64,000 bases of DNA. It comes from Sulfurimicrobium sp. (GTDB taxonomy: Bacteria; Pseudomonadota; Gammaproteobacteria; Burkholderiales; Sulfuricellaceae). Shown in pieces: positions 27,127 to 35,779 of the stretch. Below the pieces are notes generated by a model. It was not told the DNA's origin, ran no database searches, and saw only the letters and a list, made by a program, of their open reading frames with translations. The stretch spans positions 1 to 64,000 of the forward strand of contig JAUSBJ010000034.1 of the NCBI GenBank assembly GCA_030652035.1, written 5' to 3'. The translations under genes were made by a program, and so were the position numbers. Within the stretch, counting starts at the first letter, position 1. Each line of letters begins with the position of its first letter.

Positions 27127-28440
27127 CTACAAGCCGTGTCCAAAAAACTCGGCAATCTTCTGGCTGATGAATGTCAGCTGATCCTCGGAAAGCCCAGGAT
27201 AGACGCCAACCCAGAACGTATCACGCATCACCTGATCGCTATTCGGCAAATTACCCACGCAACGGTATTGCTGCTGCGCGAAATAAGGCTGCCGTGTCAG
27301 ATTGCCGGCAAACAGAAGGCGGGTGCCAATCCGGTTCTGGTCCAGATAACGCAGCAGATCGACGCGGTTCACGCCGGCCTCTTCCTTCAACGTCAATGGC
27401 AAACCGAACCAGGAAGGCCGGGAATCTGGTGTAGCTATCGGCAGAATCAGGAAATCCTCAAGCACCGACAATCGTTCGCGCAGGAAATCGAAATTTTTCT
27501 GCCTCGCCGCAACGAATCCTGGTAACCGATCCATCTGCGCCAGGCCGCAGGCTGCCTGCATGTCACTGATCTTCAGGTTGTAGCCCAAATGGGAATAGAC
27601 ATATTTGTGATCGTACCCATCAGGCAAATCGCCCAGTTTCCAGCAGAAACGCCGGCCGCAGGTATTATCGCGACCCGGCGGGCACCAGCAGTCCCGCCCC
27701 CAGTCGCGGATCGACTCGATGGCGCGGATAAGCGTATCGTCACTGGTGAATACCGCGCCCCCCTCCCCCATGGTGATATGGTGGGCCGGATAGAAGCTGA
27801 GTGTGCCGATGTGGCCGAAGTTGCCGACATGCTGGTTTCGATAGGTCGAGCCCAGTGCGTCGCAACAGTCCTCGATCACCCACAGGTCATGCTTGCGCGC
27901 CAACGCCATCACGGCATCCAGGTCAAACGGATTGCCCAGCGTATGGGCCAGCATGATGGCGCGGGTTTTGGGCGAGACAGCCGCTTCAAGTTGGCTGGCA
28001 TCGATGTTGTAGGTGCCAAGCTGGACGTCCACGAATACCGGAATCATCCCATACAGCAGCATAGGATTGACTGTCGTCGGGAAACCCGCCGCCACGGTGA
28101 TCACCTCGTCCCCTGCCTTGAGCGCCCGCTCGCCAAGCAGTGGCGAAGTCAGCGCGGCGAACGCCACCAGATTGGCGGAAGAGCCGGAATTAACTGTCCG
28201 GACATGACTGCAACCGATGAATTCCGCCAAGCGCTTTTCCAGCGCCTCGTTGAAACGCCCGGTGGTCAGCCAACCATCAAGGCAAGCATCCACCATGCTG
28301 ACGAATTCTTCCGGCCCCAGCACTTTTCCGGAAACAGGCACCGGGTCTTCGCCAGGCCGGAAAGTGGATTCCGGGCCACGACCAGCGGCGAATTGGCGTA
28401 CCTGATTTAAGATTGCCTGACGGTCAGCATCCTGATTCAT
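27127..28440 (-). CDS. rfbH: CDP-4-keto-6-deoxy-D-glucose 3-dehydrase (E1)
   Basis: 437-residue PMP- and [2Fe-2S]-dependent dehydrase that removes the 3-OH of CDP-4-keto-6-deoxyglucose. It has the DegT/DnrJ fold but the PLP Lys is replaced: the segment reads [14 protein letters not shown], with H220/H221 where aminotransferases have Lys. The cluster ligands appear as C193, C251, C253 and C261, matching the C-x57-C-x-C-x7-C motif known for E1 enzymes. These two hallmarks separate it from a sugar aminotransferase. It overlaps rfbG by four bases (ATGA). The E3 reductase that normally works with E1 was not found in the window. Confidence 0.95.
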   Translation of the reverse strand: MNQDADRQAILNQVRQFAAGRGPESTFRPGEDPVPVSGKVLGPEEFVSMVDACLDGWLTTGRFNEALEKRLAEFIGCSHVRTVNSGSSANLVAFAALTSPLLGERALKAGDEVITVAAGFPTTVNPMLLYGMIPVFVDVQLGTYNIDASQLEAAVSPKTRAIMLAHTLGNPFDLDAVMALARKHDLWVIEDCCDALGSTYRNQHVGNFGHIGTLSFYPAHHITMGEGGAVFTSDDTLIRAIESIRDWGRDCWCPPGRDNTCGRRFCWKLGDLPDGYDHKYVYSHLGYNLKISDMQAACGLAQMDRLPGFVAARQKNFDFLRERLSVLEDFLILPIATPDSRPSWFGLPLTLKEEAGVNRVDLLRYLDQNRIGTRLLFAGNLTRQPYFAQQQYRCVGNLPNSDQVMRDTFWVGVYPGLSEDQLTFISQKIAEFFGHGL

Positions 28441-29489
28441 TGAGAAAGCGCCATGTACTGTTCGATCTGATTAAGTGTAAAGGCGCGCATGTCCTCGCCG
28501 GCCATCCAGCCACGATGCCAGCGAATGACCTGCTCCAGAGCCTGGTCGATAGTGAGTTTTGTCCGCCAGCCTAGCAGGGTTCGCGCCTTGCTGCTATCCA
28601 GCCTGAGCAGCCCGGCCTCGTGGGGATGCTGCTGCGCACTGGCCTGCCATGCCGCCCCATCGCCCCACAACCCGGCCAAGCCATCAAGCAGCGCGCCCAC
28701 CGGGCGCATATCCGCATCCGAAGGGCCAAAATTCCATGCCTCCGCACTTTTACCCCGGTATAAATTTTCAGCCAACAGCAAATACCCTGCCAGCGCTTCC
28801 AGCACATGTTGCCATGGTCGCACTGCCTGTGGGTTGCGCACCTCGAGCGGCAATCCACTCTCCCAGGCGCGCAAGGCATCCGGTATCAGGCGATCGGCGG
28901 CCCAATCGCCGCCGCCGATGACATTGCCCGCACGCGCGCTCGCCACCGATACGGCCTGTCTGGCCAGAAATGAGTCGCGCCAGCAGGCTGTCACAATCTC
29001 GGCGCACGCCTTGCTGGCTGAATAGGGATCTCTGCCGCCCAGCGCTTCATTTTCCCGGTACGGCCAGTGCCATTCGCGATTTTCATAACACTTGTCGCTG
29101 GTAATCATTACCACGGCCTTGACCGAAGGCGTGTTGCGGACGGCCTCCAGCACGTTCATGGCACCCACCACATTGCTGGTCATGGTTTCGATCGGATCGA
29201 GATAACTTTGCCTCACCAGCGCCTGAGCCGCCAGATGGAAGATAATTTCCGGCTGGGCTGAAATCATGCAGGCCCTCAAATGAGACAAGTCGCGGATATC
29301 GCCCTCAACATGCGTCAGACCCTCGCAAACCCGGGCCTCAACAAAGAGGGAGGGCTGCGTCGCTGCGGCCAGGGAATAGCCATGCACATGAGCGCCCAGC
29401 TGTTGCAGCCAGAGGCTAAGCCACCCGCCCTTGAAGCCGGTATGCCCAGTGACCAGTACCGATTTGCCGCGCCAGAATTCGGGCGTCAT
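28437..29489 (-). CDS. rfbG: CDP-glucose 4,6-dehydratase
   Basis: 350-residue extended SDR that oxidises C4 and dehydrates C5/C6 of CDP-glucose in the CDP-dideoxyhexose pathway. The NAD motif is [16 protein letters not shown]; the catalytic YSASK is in [16 protein letters not shown]; the family block [11 protein letters not shown] and the [19 protein letters not shown] substrate region are intact. ATG 29489 is used because it overlaps the rfbF stop (ATGA) and gives the usual family length. A longer frame to 29525 would run into rfbF. Coupled to rfbF before it and rfbH after it. Confidence 0.95.
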   Translation of the reverse strand: MTPEFWRGKSVLVTGHTGFKGGWLSLWLQQLGAHVHGYSLAAATQPSLFVEARVCEGLTHVEGDIRDLSHLRACMISAQPEIIFHLAAQALVRQSYLDPIETMTSNVVGAMNVLEAVRNTPSVKAVVMITSDKCYENREWHWPYRENEALGGRDPYSASKACAEIVTACWRDSFLARQAVSVASARAGNVIGGGDWAADRLIPDALRAWESGLPLEVRNPQAVRPWQHVLEALAGYLLLAENLYRGKSAEAWNFGPSDADMRPVGALLDGLAGLWGDGAAWQASAQQHPHEAGLLRLDSSKARTLLGWRTKLTIDQALEQVIRWHRGWMAGEDMRAFTLNQIEQYMALSQ

Positions 29490-30256
29490 TCCCATTTGCA
29501 CCAGGGCGCCCGTTTTGCCTGCCATAATTCCTCCAGCATGGCGCGATCACGTACCGTGTCCATGGCATGCCAGAAACCATAATGCGTAAAGGCGCTCAAT
29601 TGCCCCTCGGAAGCCAGTTTCCTGAGCGGCTCATTCTCCCAGGTGGACGAATCTCCGGAAATGTAATCGAAAACACCCGGCTCCAGCACAAAGAATCCGC
29701 CATTGATCCATCCTCCGTCTCCCAGCGGCTTCTCCTGGAACGAGGCAACACGGCCTGTTTCTACTTCCAGTGCGCCATATCTGCCGGGCGGCTGGACTGC
29801 CGTGACCGTGGCCATGCGGCCTTGCAGCTTATGGAAAGCCAGCAATTCAGGAATATTGACATCGGCAACACCGTCACCATAGGTAAAACAGAATGACTCG
29901 CCATTGAGATAATCCCTGACACGCTTCAATCGTCCACCTGTCATGGTGTTCTCGCCGGTATCGACCAAGGTCACCGTCCACGGCTCTGCATGGCGATGAT
30001 GCACTTGCATCTGATTGTTCTTCATGTCGAATGTCACATCGGACATATGCAGGAAATAGTTGGCGAAGTATTCCTTGATGACATAACCCTTGTAACCCAG
30101 ACAGACCACGAAATCATTGATCCCCTGGGCCGAAAAAATCTTCATGATGTGCCAAATGATGGGACGCCCTCCCACCTCGATCATCGGCTTGGGTTTCAGG
30201 TGGGATTCCTCGCTGATTCGGGTTCCATATCCACCCGCAAGAATGACGCATTTCAA
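29486..30256 (-). CDS. rfbF: glucose-1-phosphate cytidylyltransferase
   Basis: 256-residue nucleotidyltransferase making CDP-glucose from CTP and glucose-1-phosphate. The signature MKCVILAGGYGTRISEES and KPKPMIEVGGRPIIWHIM is intact, and FCFTYGDGVADVNI and RYGALEVETGRVASFQEKP are typical of RfbF/DdhA. It is the first gene of the 25-kb glycan island, so the island promoter should lie in the 185-base gap upstream (30257-30441). The SD GGAG is 11 bases before ATG. Together with rfbG and rfbH it shows that the island makes a CDP-linked 3-deoxy sugar intermediate. Confidence 0.95.
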   Translation of the reverse strand: MKCVILAGGYGTRISEESHLKPKPMIEVGGRPIIWHIMKIFSAQGINDFVVCLGYKGYVIKEYFANYFLHMSDVTFDMKNNQMQVHHRHAEPWTVTLVDTGENTMTGGRLKRVRDYLNGESFCFTYGDGVADVNIPELLAFHKLQGRMATVTAVQPPGRYGALEVETGRVASFQEKPLGDGGWINGGFFVLEPGVFDYISGDSSTWENEPLRKLASEGQLSAFTHYGFWHAMDTVRDRAMLEELWQAKRAPWCKWE

Positions 30257-30380
30257 TACACATCTCCATCCTGAGAAGGGCTAATCTTTTGGCACTGGCA
30301 CGATATTATCAATAATTTTCCGCACCCGTTTTTCGCACTGGCAATACTACCACTGCTTGCGTTTTCTTGTTTTCAGCAAA

Positions 30381-30398
30381 GCGTTCAATATTGAACGC
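30381..30398. promoter_or_regulatory. perfect 18-bp palindrome upstream of the glycan island
   Basis: GCGTTCAATATTGAACGC at 30381-30398 is perfectly self-complementary. It lies in the 185-base gap between rfbF (start at 30256) and the end of the DUF3025 gene (30442), both on the minus strand. It could be an operator for a dimeric regulator of the glycan island, or the stem of a terminator for the rnf-nth-FIST operon. The sequence after it on the minus strand (TTTGCTG) is only weakly U-rich, which favours the operator reading. No convincing -35/-10 pair was fixed. Confidence 0.5.
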
Positions 30399-30441
30399 AT
30401 CTATTTATTACAACATCGGCTGTCAGAACGAAAACATAAGC

Positions 30442-31260
30442 TCACAGTGTTAAAACATCTCTACCGCCAGGGGGTCTGAAATAGCGTGTATTCAAATAAA
30501 ACAGCGCATCCACGTTTTCTGGCCACCACCCGGGCACACCCAGTAACGGCACAGGCGATAAATCCCGACTGGATATCTGCCCTTTCCCGGAAAAAAAGGC
30601 AGCCATCAATCCATCGGCAATTTCCAATTGTGTTTCTGGCGTTTGTGAAAAGAAAGCATCCTCCACCTTGATCAGCAAGCCTTTTCCGGTAATGCCAATA
30701 TACGGTTTCAGCGCTTTTTCATACAAGGAATGTCCAAAAATGACAAACTTCATACATGCATTCACGGACTGACGACGAGCCCAGAATAGTTCTTGCCATT
30801 GATGATCCTGTAGCAAACTCGCAAGATCGCCATCCGAATACAGCACAACCACCCCGCTTTCGTCAAAAAGGGTCAGGGCATCCTGGGTTTTATCACGATT
30901 GCCCTCACCCCCGGATTGTGTAATGGATGCGAAGTGCCGTGCATTTATGGCCGCTTTGGTGCGCGGAAATGCCAGCCATACCAGCGCGTTGAATAAGTCA
31001 TGCCAGTTTTCCGTGCGGGTCTGCACTTCACCAGCGAGATAAATGCGTGACTCGTATTTATCTTCCATGTGGGCCGGTTTGCCCGCCTGAGGTACGAAAC
31101 CTATTTCAGCTCCGCTTGCGGTAGGGATAGGCGGATGAAGCAGCGCGTTGTAATCATCCAGCGTGGGCCAGCGCTCCAGTTCCGCCAGGGCCGACCCCAC
31201 GCCGCGCAGCGGCTCGAACATGGGGGAAGCGTCCAGGAAGCGCTGCCGCCACTCATCCAT
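30442..31260 (-). CDS. DUF3025 family protein
   Basis: 272 residues. The conserved block ENWHDLFNALVWLAFPRTKAAINARH identifies the DUF3025 family of uncharacterised proteobacterial proteins. No signal peptide or membrane segment is seen; the C-terminal part contains PVPLLGVPGWWPENVDALFYLNTRYFRP, which is also family-typical. The function is unknown. Its start overlaps the DUF1841 gene by eight bases, so it is the last gene of a run that begins with rnfA. Confidence 0.85.
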   Translation of the reverse strand: MDEWRQRFLDASPMFEPLRGVGSALAELERWPTLDDYNALLHPPIPTASGAEIGFVPQAGKPAHMEDKYESRIYLAGEVQTRTENWHDLFNALVWLAFPRTKAAINARHFASITQSGGEGNRDKTQDALTLFDESGVVVLYSDGDLASLLQDHQWQELFWARRQSVNACMKFVIFGHSLYEKALKPYIGITGKGLLIKVEDAFFSQTPETQLEIADGLMAAFFSGKGQISSRDLSPVPLLGVPGWWPENVDALFYLNTRYFRPPGGRDVLTL

Positions 31261-31678
31261 GGCGATCCAGGCAGGAAAAATATACGGCAGGATCGGGCGA
31301 AGTACGATTGCGTTGCGCCTGCCAGATCATTTCCCCCAGGCATTCCATAAGCCGGTGCTGAGCACCATGGGATTCGCCGTACTGTTCCAGCAGCTTATGG
31401 TAACGGCCCTTGATTCCCGGAGGCTGGTCTATGGAAAGCTGTTCGGCGATGGCGAGGTGCAGGCTCAGATGCAGAAAGGGGTTTGTCTCACCCTGCTCGG
31501 GCAGATAGTCACGATCCTGGTAGCGCTCGGGGTTCGCCAGCAATGCATGATATTCGGGGTGCTGAAGCAGAATTTCCAGCACCATGCTTTCTAGCGCGCT
31601 CAGGGGCTGGTGCTGGTTGTATTTATGCCAGGTATCGAAGAAAAACTGGCGTGCCTGGTCGCGGCTGGGGTTAAACAT
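31253..31678 (-). CDS. DUF1841 family protein
   Basis: 141 residues, starting MFNPSRDQARQFFFDTWHKY and continuing with HPEYHALL, NPFLHLSLHLAIAEQLSIDQPPGI and HRLMECLGEMIWQAQR, the conserved blocks of DUF1841. The function is unknown. ATG 31678 lies within the last codons of the FIST gene (ATGTTTAA), so the two are probably translationally coupled. An upstream in-frame start at 31729 would add 17 residues inside the FIST gene and is unlikely. Confidence 0.85.
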   Translation of the reverse strand: MFNPSRDQARQFFFDTWHKYNQHQPLSALESMVLEILLQHPEYHALLANPERYQDRDYLPEQGETNPFLHLSLHLAIAEQLSIDQPPGIKGRYHKLLEQYGESHGAQHRLMECLGEMIWQAQRNRTSPDPAVYFSCLDRHG

Positions 31679-32762
31679 GGCGAAACAGCCCGAGCACCGC
31701 TGCATATTGGAAAAGCTGGTTGCTGCCATTGAATGGCGCGATTTCGCCGTTGCCGTAAAACCCGATTAGGGGCATACCGGGGAATTGCCTCTGGATGAGC
31801 TGCAAATCGAGGTCCACGCCGCCATAAAAATAGGGCCCACGCCCCATGCAAGAAAAGCACAGGCCGAAATCGGGCGCCTCATGCAGTTTCTGTTGCAAGG
31901 TTTCAAGCGTGGCGCGCATGCCGCTTTCGGTGGCCAGGGGCTGGCGCATCGCCCAGAACAACTGATCGCCGGGCGCAGGGCGAACCGACAGGGTCACCGA
32001 GCCCTGCAGAGGATTGACGGCGATGATGGGGGCAGAACGGAACCGCCCCTGCGCGATCGCCGTTGCAGGGTCACCGTAAGTAATGCAGCCCATGACGAGG
32101 TGTAATGGAAGCGTGCCGGGTTCACGCAATTCAAGCGGCAGTTCGCGCATCAGCACGTTGAGCGCTGGCTGTTCCGCCAGAACCAGCACGTCAAATTCAC
32201 TTGCCTGGGTAATCTCGAATGGCTGCTGACTCAGCGGACGAACCCCCTGCGACACGCCGGCCACGCCGCGCGCCCCCCGGATTAGCAGTTCGCAACGCCC
32301 GAGCGGCACTGTCCTGCCGCCCTGCCATACGCCGAAAGGCCCCTGCCCTGTGGCATCGCCGGAGACACCGCCGAAGCGTTGGCCGGGCTTGTCCAGCCAC
32401 TCGGTATGAATGGCGTTGGGCGCCGCCAGGGTGAGCAGCAATTCATCGTCACGAATTTGATGCGCTGGCTCCAGGCTGAAGCCATCGCCAAACACCATGG
32501 CTACGGCGGCCGGCGCATCCAGCACCCAGTCGTCCTCGGTAAAAATGCCGGCGGCGCTGCAGCCGATGACCTGGGTGCAGCTTGCCGCGCGCACTGCCGC
32601 CCTCAGCGCGGATTGCGGTTCGCGGGCGAACTCTGGCGTCAGGAACAGCAACACGCTGCTGGCGATGGAGATACCGGCTTTTTCCATTGCGCGGGAGACG
32701 GCCTGGTATGCCAGGTCTTCGCTGGCAATGTGGCTGGTGGCAAGGCCTGTTGCAACTCTCAT
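31671..32762 (-). CDS. FIST-domain sensory protein
   Basis: 363 residues with FIST_N (~25-190: SSVLLFLTPEF, VIGCSAAGIFTEDDWVLD, FGGVSGDATG) and FIST_C (~200-350: DFGLCFSCMGRGPYFYGGVDLDLQLIQRQFPGMPLIGFYGNGEIAPF). FIST proteins are thought to bind small ligands, possibly amino acids, and often feed into signalling, but this one stands alone without a kinase or cyclase domain. It starts four bases after the nth stop and is the eighth gene of the minus-strand run from rnfA. Confidence 0.9.
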   Translation of the reverse strand: MRVATGLATSHIASEDLAYQAVSRAMEKAGISIASSVLLFLTPEFAREPQSALRAAVRAASCTQVIGCSAAGIFTEDDWVLDAPAAVAMVFGDGFSLEPAHQIRDDELLLTLAAPNAIHTEWLDKPGQRFGGVSGDATGQGPFGVWQGGRTVPLGRCELLIRGARGVAGVSQGVRPLSQQPFEITQASEFDVLVLAEQPALNVLMRELPLELREPGTLPLHLVMGCITYGDPATAIAQGRFRSAPIIAVNPLQGSVTLSVRPAPGDQLFWAMRQPLATESGMRATLETLQQKLHEAPDFGLCFSCMGRGPYFYGGVDLDLQLIQRQFPGMPLIGFYGNGEIAPFNGSNQLFQYAAVLGLFRHV

Positions 32763-32766
32763 TGAA

Positions 32767-33402
32767 TTAAAGCTTTCCCTTGAACTCGCACAAATCGCGG
32801 ATCAGGCATTCGCCGCACAGGGGCTTGCGCGCCTTGCACACGTAGCGCCCATGCAGGATCAGCCAATGATGCGCATCGTGCTGAAATTGCGGCTCGATGG
32901 CCTTGAGCAGCTTCTTTTCCACTTCCAGCACCGTCTTTCCCGGTGCCAGGCCAATACGGTTGGCGACGCGGAAAATATGCGTATCCACCGCCATGGTCGG
33001 CTGGCCGAAAGCGGTATTGAGGATGACATTGGCGGTTTTGCGCCCCACGCCGGGCAGCTTCTCGAGCGACTCCCGGTCGGATGGAACCTCGCCGCCATGC
33101 TGCTCCACCAGAATCCGGCAGGTCTCGATCAGGTGCTTGCCCTTGCTGTTGTAGAGGCCGATGGTATTGATAAATTCCTTCAGTCCGTCCAGACCCAGGT
33201 CAAGAATGGCTTGTGGCGTATTGGCTACGGGAAACAGCCGGGCGGTGGCAAGATTCACGCCCTTGTCGGTCGCCTGGGCTGAAAGCAGCACCGCCACCAA
33301 AAGCTCAAACGGGGTGTGATAAACCAGTTCGGTGGCGGGATGGGGATTGCCAGCCTGAAAGCGGGTAAATATTTCTCGGCGCTTGGCTGCGTTCATAGGC
33401 AA
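32767..33402 (-). CDS. nth: endonuclease III (DNA glycosylase/AP lyase)
   Basis: 211 residues. The helix-hairpin-helix LPGVGRKTANVI carries the catalytic Lys, VDTHIFRVANRIGL the catalytic Asp, and the C-terminal CKARKPLCGECLIRDLC binds the [4Fe-4S] cluster (C-x6-C-x2-C-x5-C). It removes oxidised pyrimidines from DNA. It follows rnfE by six bases, the same neighbourhood as rsxABCDGE-nth in E. coli, which supports both assignments. Confidence 0.97.
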   Translation of the reverse strand: MPMNAAKRREIFTRFQAGNPHPATELVYHTPFELLVAVLLSAQATDKGVNLATARLFPVANTPQAILDLGLDGLKEFINTIGLYNSKGKHLIETCRILVEQHGGEVPSDRESLEKLPGVGRKTANVILNTAFGQPTMAVDTHIFRVANRIGLAPGKTVLEVEKKLLKAIEPQFQHDAHHWLILHGRYVCKARKPLCGECLIRDLCEFKGKL

Positions 33403-33408
33403 ACCAAA

Positions 33409-34098
33409 TTACGCGGCAGCGGTTGCTGCTTGTGGCGCCTGAGCGGGTTCAGCCCTGGCTGCCTTGCGCTGGTCAAGCCAGTTCTTGCCGGCAATCAGCA
33501 GGCCCAGGCCGATAAAAGCGCCGGGCGGCAGTACGGCGAGCAGGAAACCATGATAATCGGGAATCACGGTAATGACCCAAGCCTTGGCAGATGCGCCAAA
33601 AGCCAAATCGATGCCTGACAGCAAGGTACCCTTGCCGAGAATCTCGCGCATCCCGCCCAGCACGGCCAGAATCAGGGTCAAGCCCATTCCGACCATGAAG
33701 CCGTCCACCATGGACGGGAGAACCGGATTTTTTGAGGCAAAGGCTTCAGCGCGTCCCAGCACGTTGCAATTCACCACAATCAGCGGCACAAAAATGCCCA
33801 GCACCAGGTACAGGGGCTGAACAAAAGCATTCATGGACAGGTCAATGATGGTGACCAGCACAGCGATGATCAGGATATACACCGGAATACGGATCTCGCG
33901 CGGTATCCAGTTGCGCGCCAGCGACACGATGCCGTTGCTGAAAGCCATCACCATGATGGTGGCGATACCCAGCCCAACGCCGTTGACCACGGAGGTGCTC
34001 ACGGCAAGCAAGGGGCATAGGCCAAGCAGCGTCACGATACCCGCGTTGTTCTTCCACAGGCCGTTCCAGATGATTTCCTTGTAATTCACGTCGCTCAT
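33409..34098 (-). CDS. rnfE: Rnf/Rsx electron transport complex subunit E
   Basis: 229-residue integral membrane subunit with about six hydrophobic segments. The start YKEIIWNGLWKNNAGIVTLLGLCPLLAVSTSVVNG is the family signature; it shares a fold with RnfA and with NqrD/E. It is part of the inner-membrane ferredoxin:NAD oxidoreductase (or SoxR-reducing Rsx complex). The C-terminal ~20 residues are Ala/Gln-rich and probably disordered. Start and rnfG stop overlap by four bases. Confidence 0.95.
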   Translation of the reverse strand: MSDVNYKEIIWNGLWKNNAGIVTLLGLCPLLAVSTSVVNGVGLGIATIMVMAFSNGIVSLARNWIPREIRIPVYILIIAVLVTIIDLSMNAFVQPLYLVLGIFVPLIVVNCNVLGRAEAFASKNPVLPSMVDGFMVGMGLTLILAVLGGMREILGKGTLLSGIDLAFGASAKAWVITVIPDYHGFLLAVLPPGAFIGLGLLIAGKNWLDQRKAARAEPAQAPQAATAAA

Positions 34099-34757
34099 TT
34101 TGTTTGCTCCTGCGCCGGCAATGAGAAAATTTTCTCCTGATTATTGGAATACCATACCAGAGCCTTGTGCACGGCCTTGATTACCGCACGCGGCGTAATC
34201 GTCGCACCTGTCATGTAATCGAACTGGCCGCCATCCTTCTTCACCTTCCACTCCTTGGACGGGTGCTTGTCCAGCGAAGTGCCATCAAAAACCTTGATCC
34301 AGCTGTTCTTGGCGATCTCGATGTAATCGCCCAGGCCGGGGGTTTCCTTGTGCGCTACGACGCGCACGCCGGAAATCTCGCCGCTCGACTTGATGGCAAC
34401 GAGTAATTTGATTTTTCCCGCGTAACCGTCGGGCGCAACGACTTCCAGTATCGCCGCCACAGCTTGGCCATCTTTCAGCGCACGATATACCAGGGTCGGC
34501 TCAGCCGTGCCGAGTTCGGCGGTCGGCTGCAATTCGGACGCATCCCGGATGATGTCGTTATCGTACAGGGCTGGCGGAAGAATCTGGGCGATCAGCGCCA
34601 GCTTGGCCTTTTTCTCGCTTGCCGCGATATTGTCCTTGGTCGCGCTATACGTCAGTGCCAGCAGGGTCGTGCCAACCAGGGCAAAAGCCGCAAGCACCAG
34701 CGCCAGCTTGGTGGAATGGCGGGTATAGACGCTCATTCCTTTCCTCCCCTGAACCAT
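34095..34757 (-). CDS. rnfG: Rnf/Rsx complex subunit G (FMN-binding)
   Basis: 220 residues. One N-terminal membrane helix (LALVLAAFALVGTTLLALTY) precedes a periplasmic FMN_bind domain with GYAGKIKLLVAIKSSGEISGVRVVAHKETPGLGD and the flavinylation site TGATIT (the last Thr is the expected covalent FMN attachment, as in the S/T-G-A-T-x-T motif). The ATG lies inside the rnfD gene end, overlapping by 25 bases, so an internal ATG (MSVYTRHSTKL) is possible. It works with rnfD to pass electrons through FMN groups. Confidence 0.93.
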   Translation of the reverse strand: MVQGRKGMSVYTRHSTKLALVLAAFALVGTTLLALTYSATKDNIAASEKKAKLALIAQILPPALYDNDIIRDASELQPTAELGTAEPTLVYRALKDGQAVAAILEVVAPDGYAGKIKLLVAIKSSGEISGVRVVAHKETPGLGDYIEIAKNSWIKVFDGTSLDKHPSKEWKVKKDGGQFDYMTGATITPRAVIKAVHKALVWYSNNQEKIFSLPAQEQTK

Positions 34758-35779
34758 TTTCCCGCATGGCCGAAAACGCGCGGCTGAGTATAGGCATCAA
34801 TCAGCGGCACGGCGGAATTGAGGAACAGCACGGCGAAGGCCACGCCGTCCGGGTAACCTCCGAATACGCGGATGATGTAGGCGCTGATCCCGATACCCGC
34901 GCCAAAAATAAGCTTGCCCAGCAGCGTGGTGGGGCTGGTGACATAGTCTGTGGCAATGAAAAAGGCGCCCAGCATGGTACCGCCGGCGAAAATGTGGAAC
35001 AGTGGCGAAGCATATTGGCCGGGGTCGACAAGATGCAGCACGCCCGCTGTAGCGAACATGGCGCCAAGGAAAGACAGCGGAATGTGCCAACTGATGATGC
35101 GCTGCTGCCACAGGAACAAACCGCCGAGCAGATAGAACAGCGCGATGATTTCCGTCCCCTTGCCGCTGAGGATGCTGAAAATCGACCCTGACTGAATTTC
35201 TGTTACGGTGCGATCAAGATGGAGTTGCGTTTTCAGCGTATCCAGCGGCGTTGCCATGGTCACCGCATCGAGCTTGGCGCCCGCCGGCAACGCGCCGCCG
35301 AACATGAAATCCATCTGCTGGGCAAAGTTCCAGTGGCTTTGCGCCAGCACATCCGGCGCCGGCCAGTGCGTCATGTGCGCGGGAAAGGAAATCATCAGCG
35401 CCGCAAACCCCACCATGGCTGGGTTGAACAGATTATTGCCCAGGCCGCCATATAGGTGCTTGGCCACCAGAATGGCGAACGCTGTACCCACCACCACCAG
35501 CCACCACGGCGCCAGGGGAGGAATCGAGAGCGCAAGCAGCCATGCCGTCACCAGCGCACTGCCATCCAGCAGATAAACGCGCAGCGGGTAGCGGCGCAGA
35601 TAAAGTACCGCCGCTTCGGTAGCCAGCGCAGTGGCACTGGCCAGCGTGATGCTCACCAGGATCGCCGGACCGAAAAAATACACGTAAACGGCTATGGCCG
35701 GCAGCAAGGCGGCCAGCACCTTGAGCATGATGATGTTGACGGTGGATTTTTCTGCCACCAGGGGTGAATTGATACTCAT
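34733..35779 (-). CDS. rnfD: Rnf/Rsx complex subunit D (FMN-binding, membrane)
   Basis: 348-residue NqrB/RnfD family membrane protein with several hydrophobic segments (KVLAALLPAIAVYVYFFG, WLLALSIPPLAPWWLVVVG). Other family blocks are HLYGGLGNNLFNPAMVGFA and the flavin-bearing TDYVTSPTTLLGKLIFG, where a Thr is covalently flavinylated. The closing DGVAFAVLFLNSAVPLIDAYTQPRVFGH is also typical. It overlaps rnfC by four bases. Confidence 0.95.
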   Translation of the reverse strand: MSINSPLVAEKSTVNIIMLKVLAALLPAIAVYVYFFGPAILVSITLASATALATEAAVLYLRRYPLRVYLLDGSALVTAWLLALSIPPLAPWWLVVVGTAFAILVAKHLYGGLGNNLFNPAMVGFAALMISFPAHMTHWPAPDVLAQSHWNFAQQMDFMFGGALPAGAKLDAVTMATPLDTLKTQLHLDRTVTEIQSGSIFSILSGKGTEIIALFYLLGGLFLWQQRIISWHIPLSFLGAMFATAGVLHLVDPGQYASPLFHIFAGGTMLGAFFIATDYVTSPTTLLGKLIFGAGIGISAYIIRVFGGYPDGVAFAVLFLNSAVPLIDAYTQPRVFGHAGKWFRGGKE

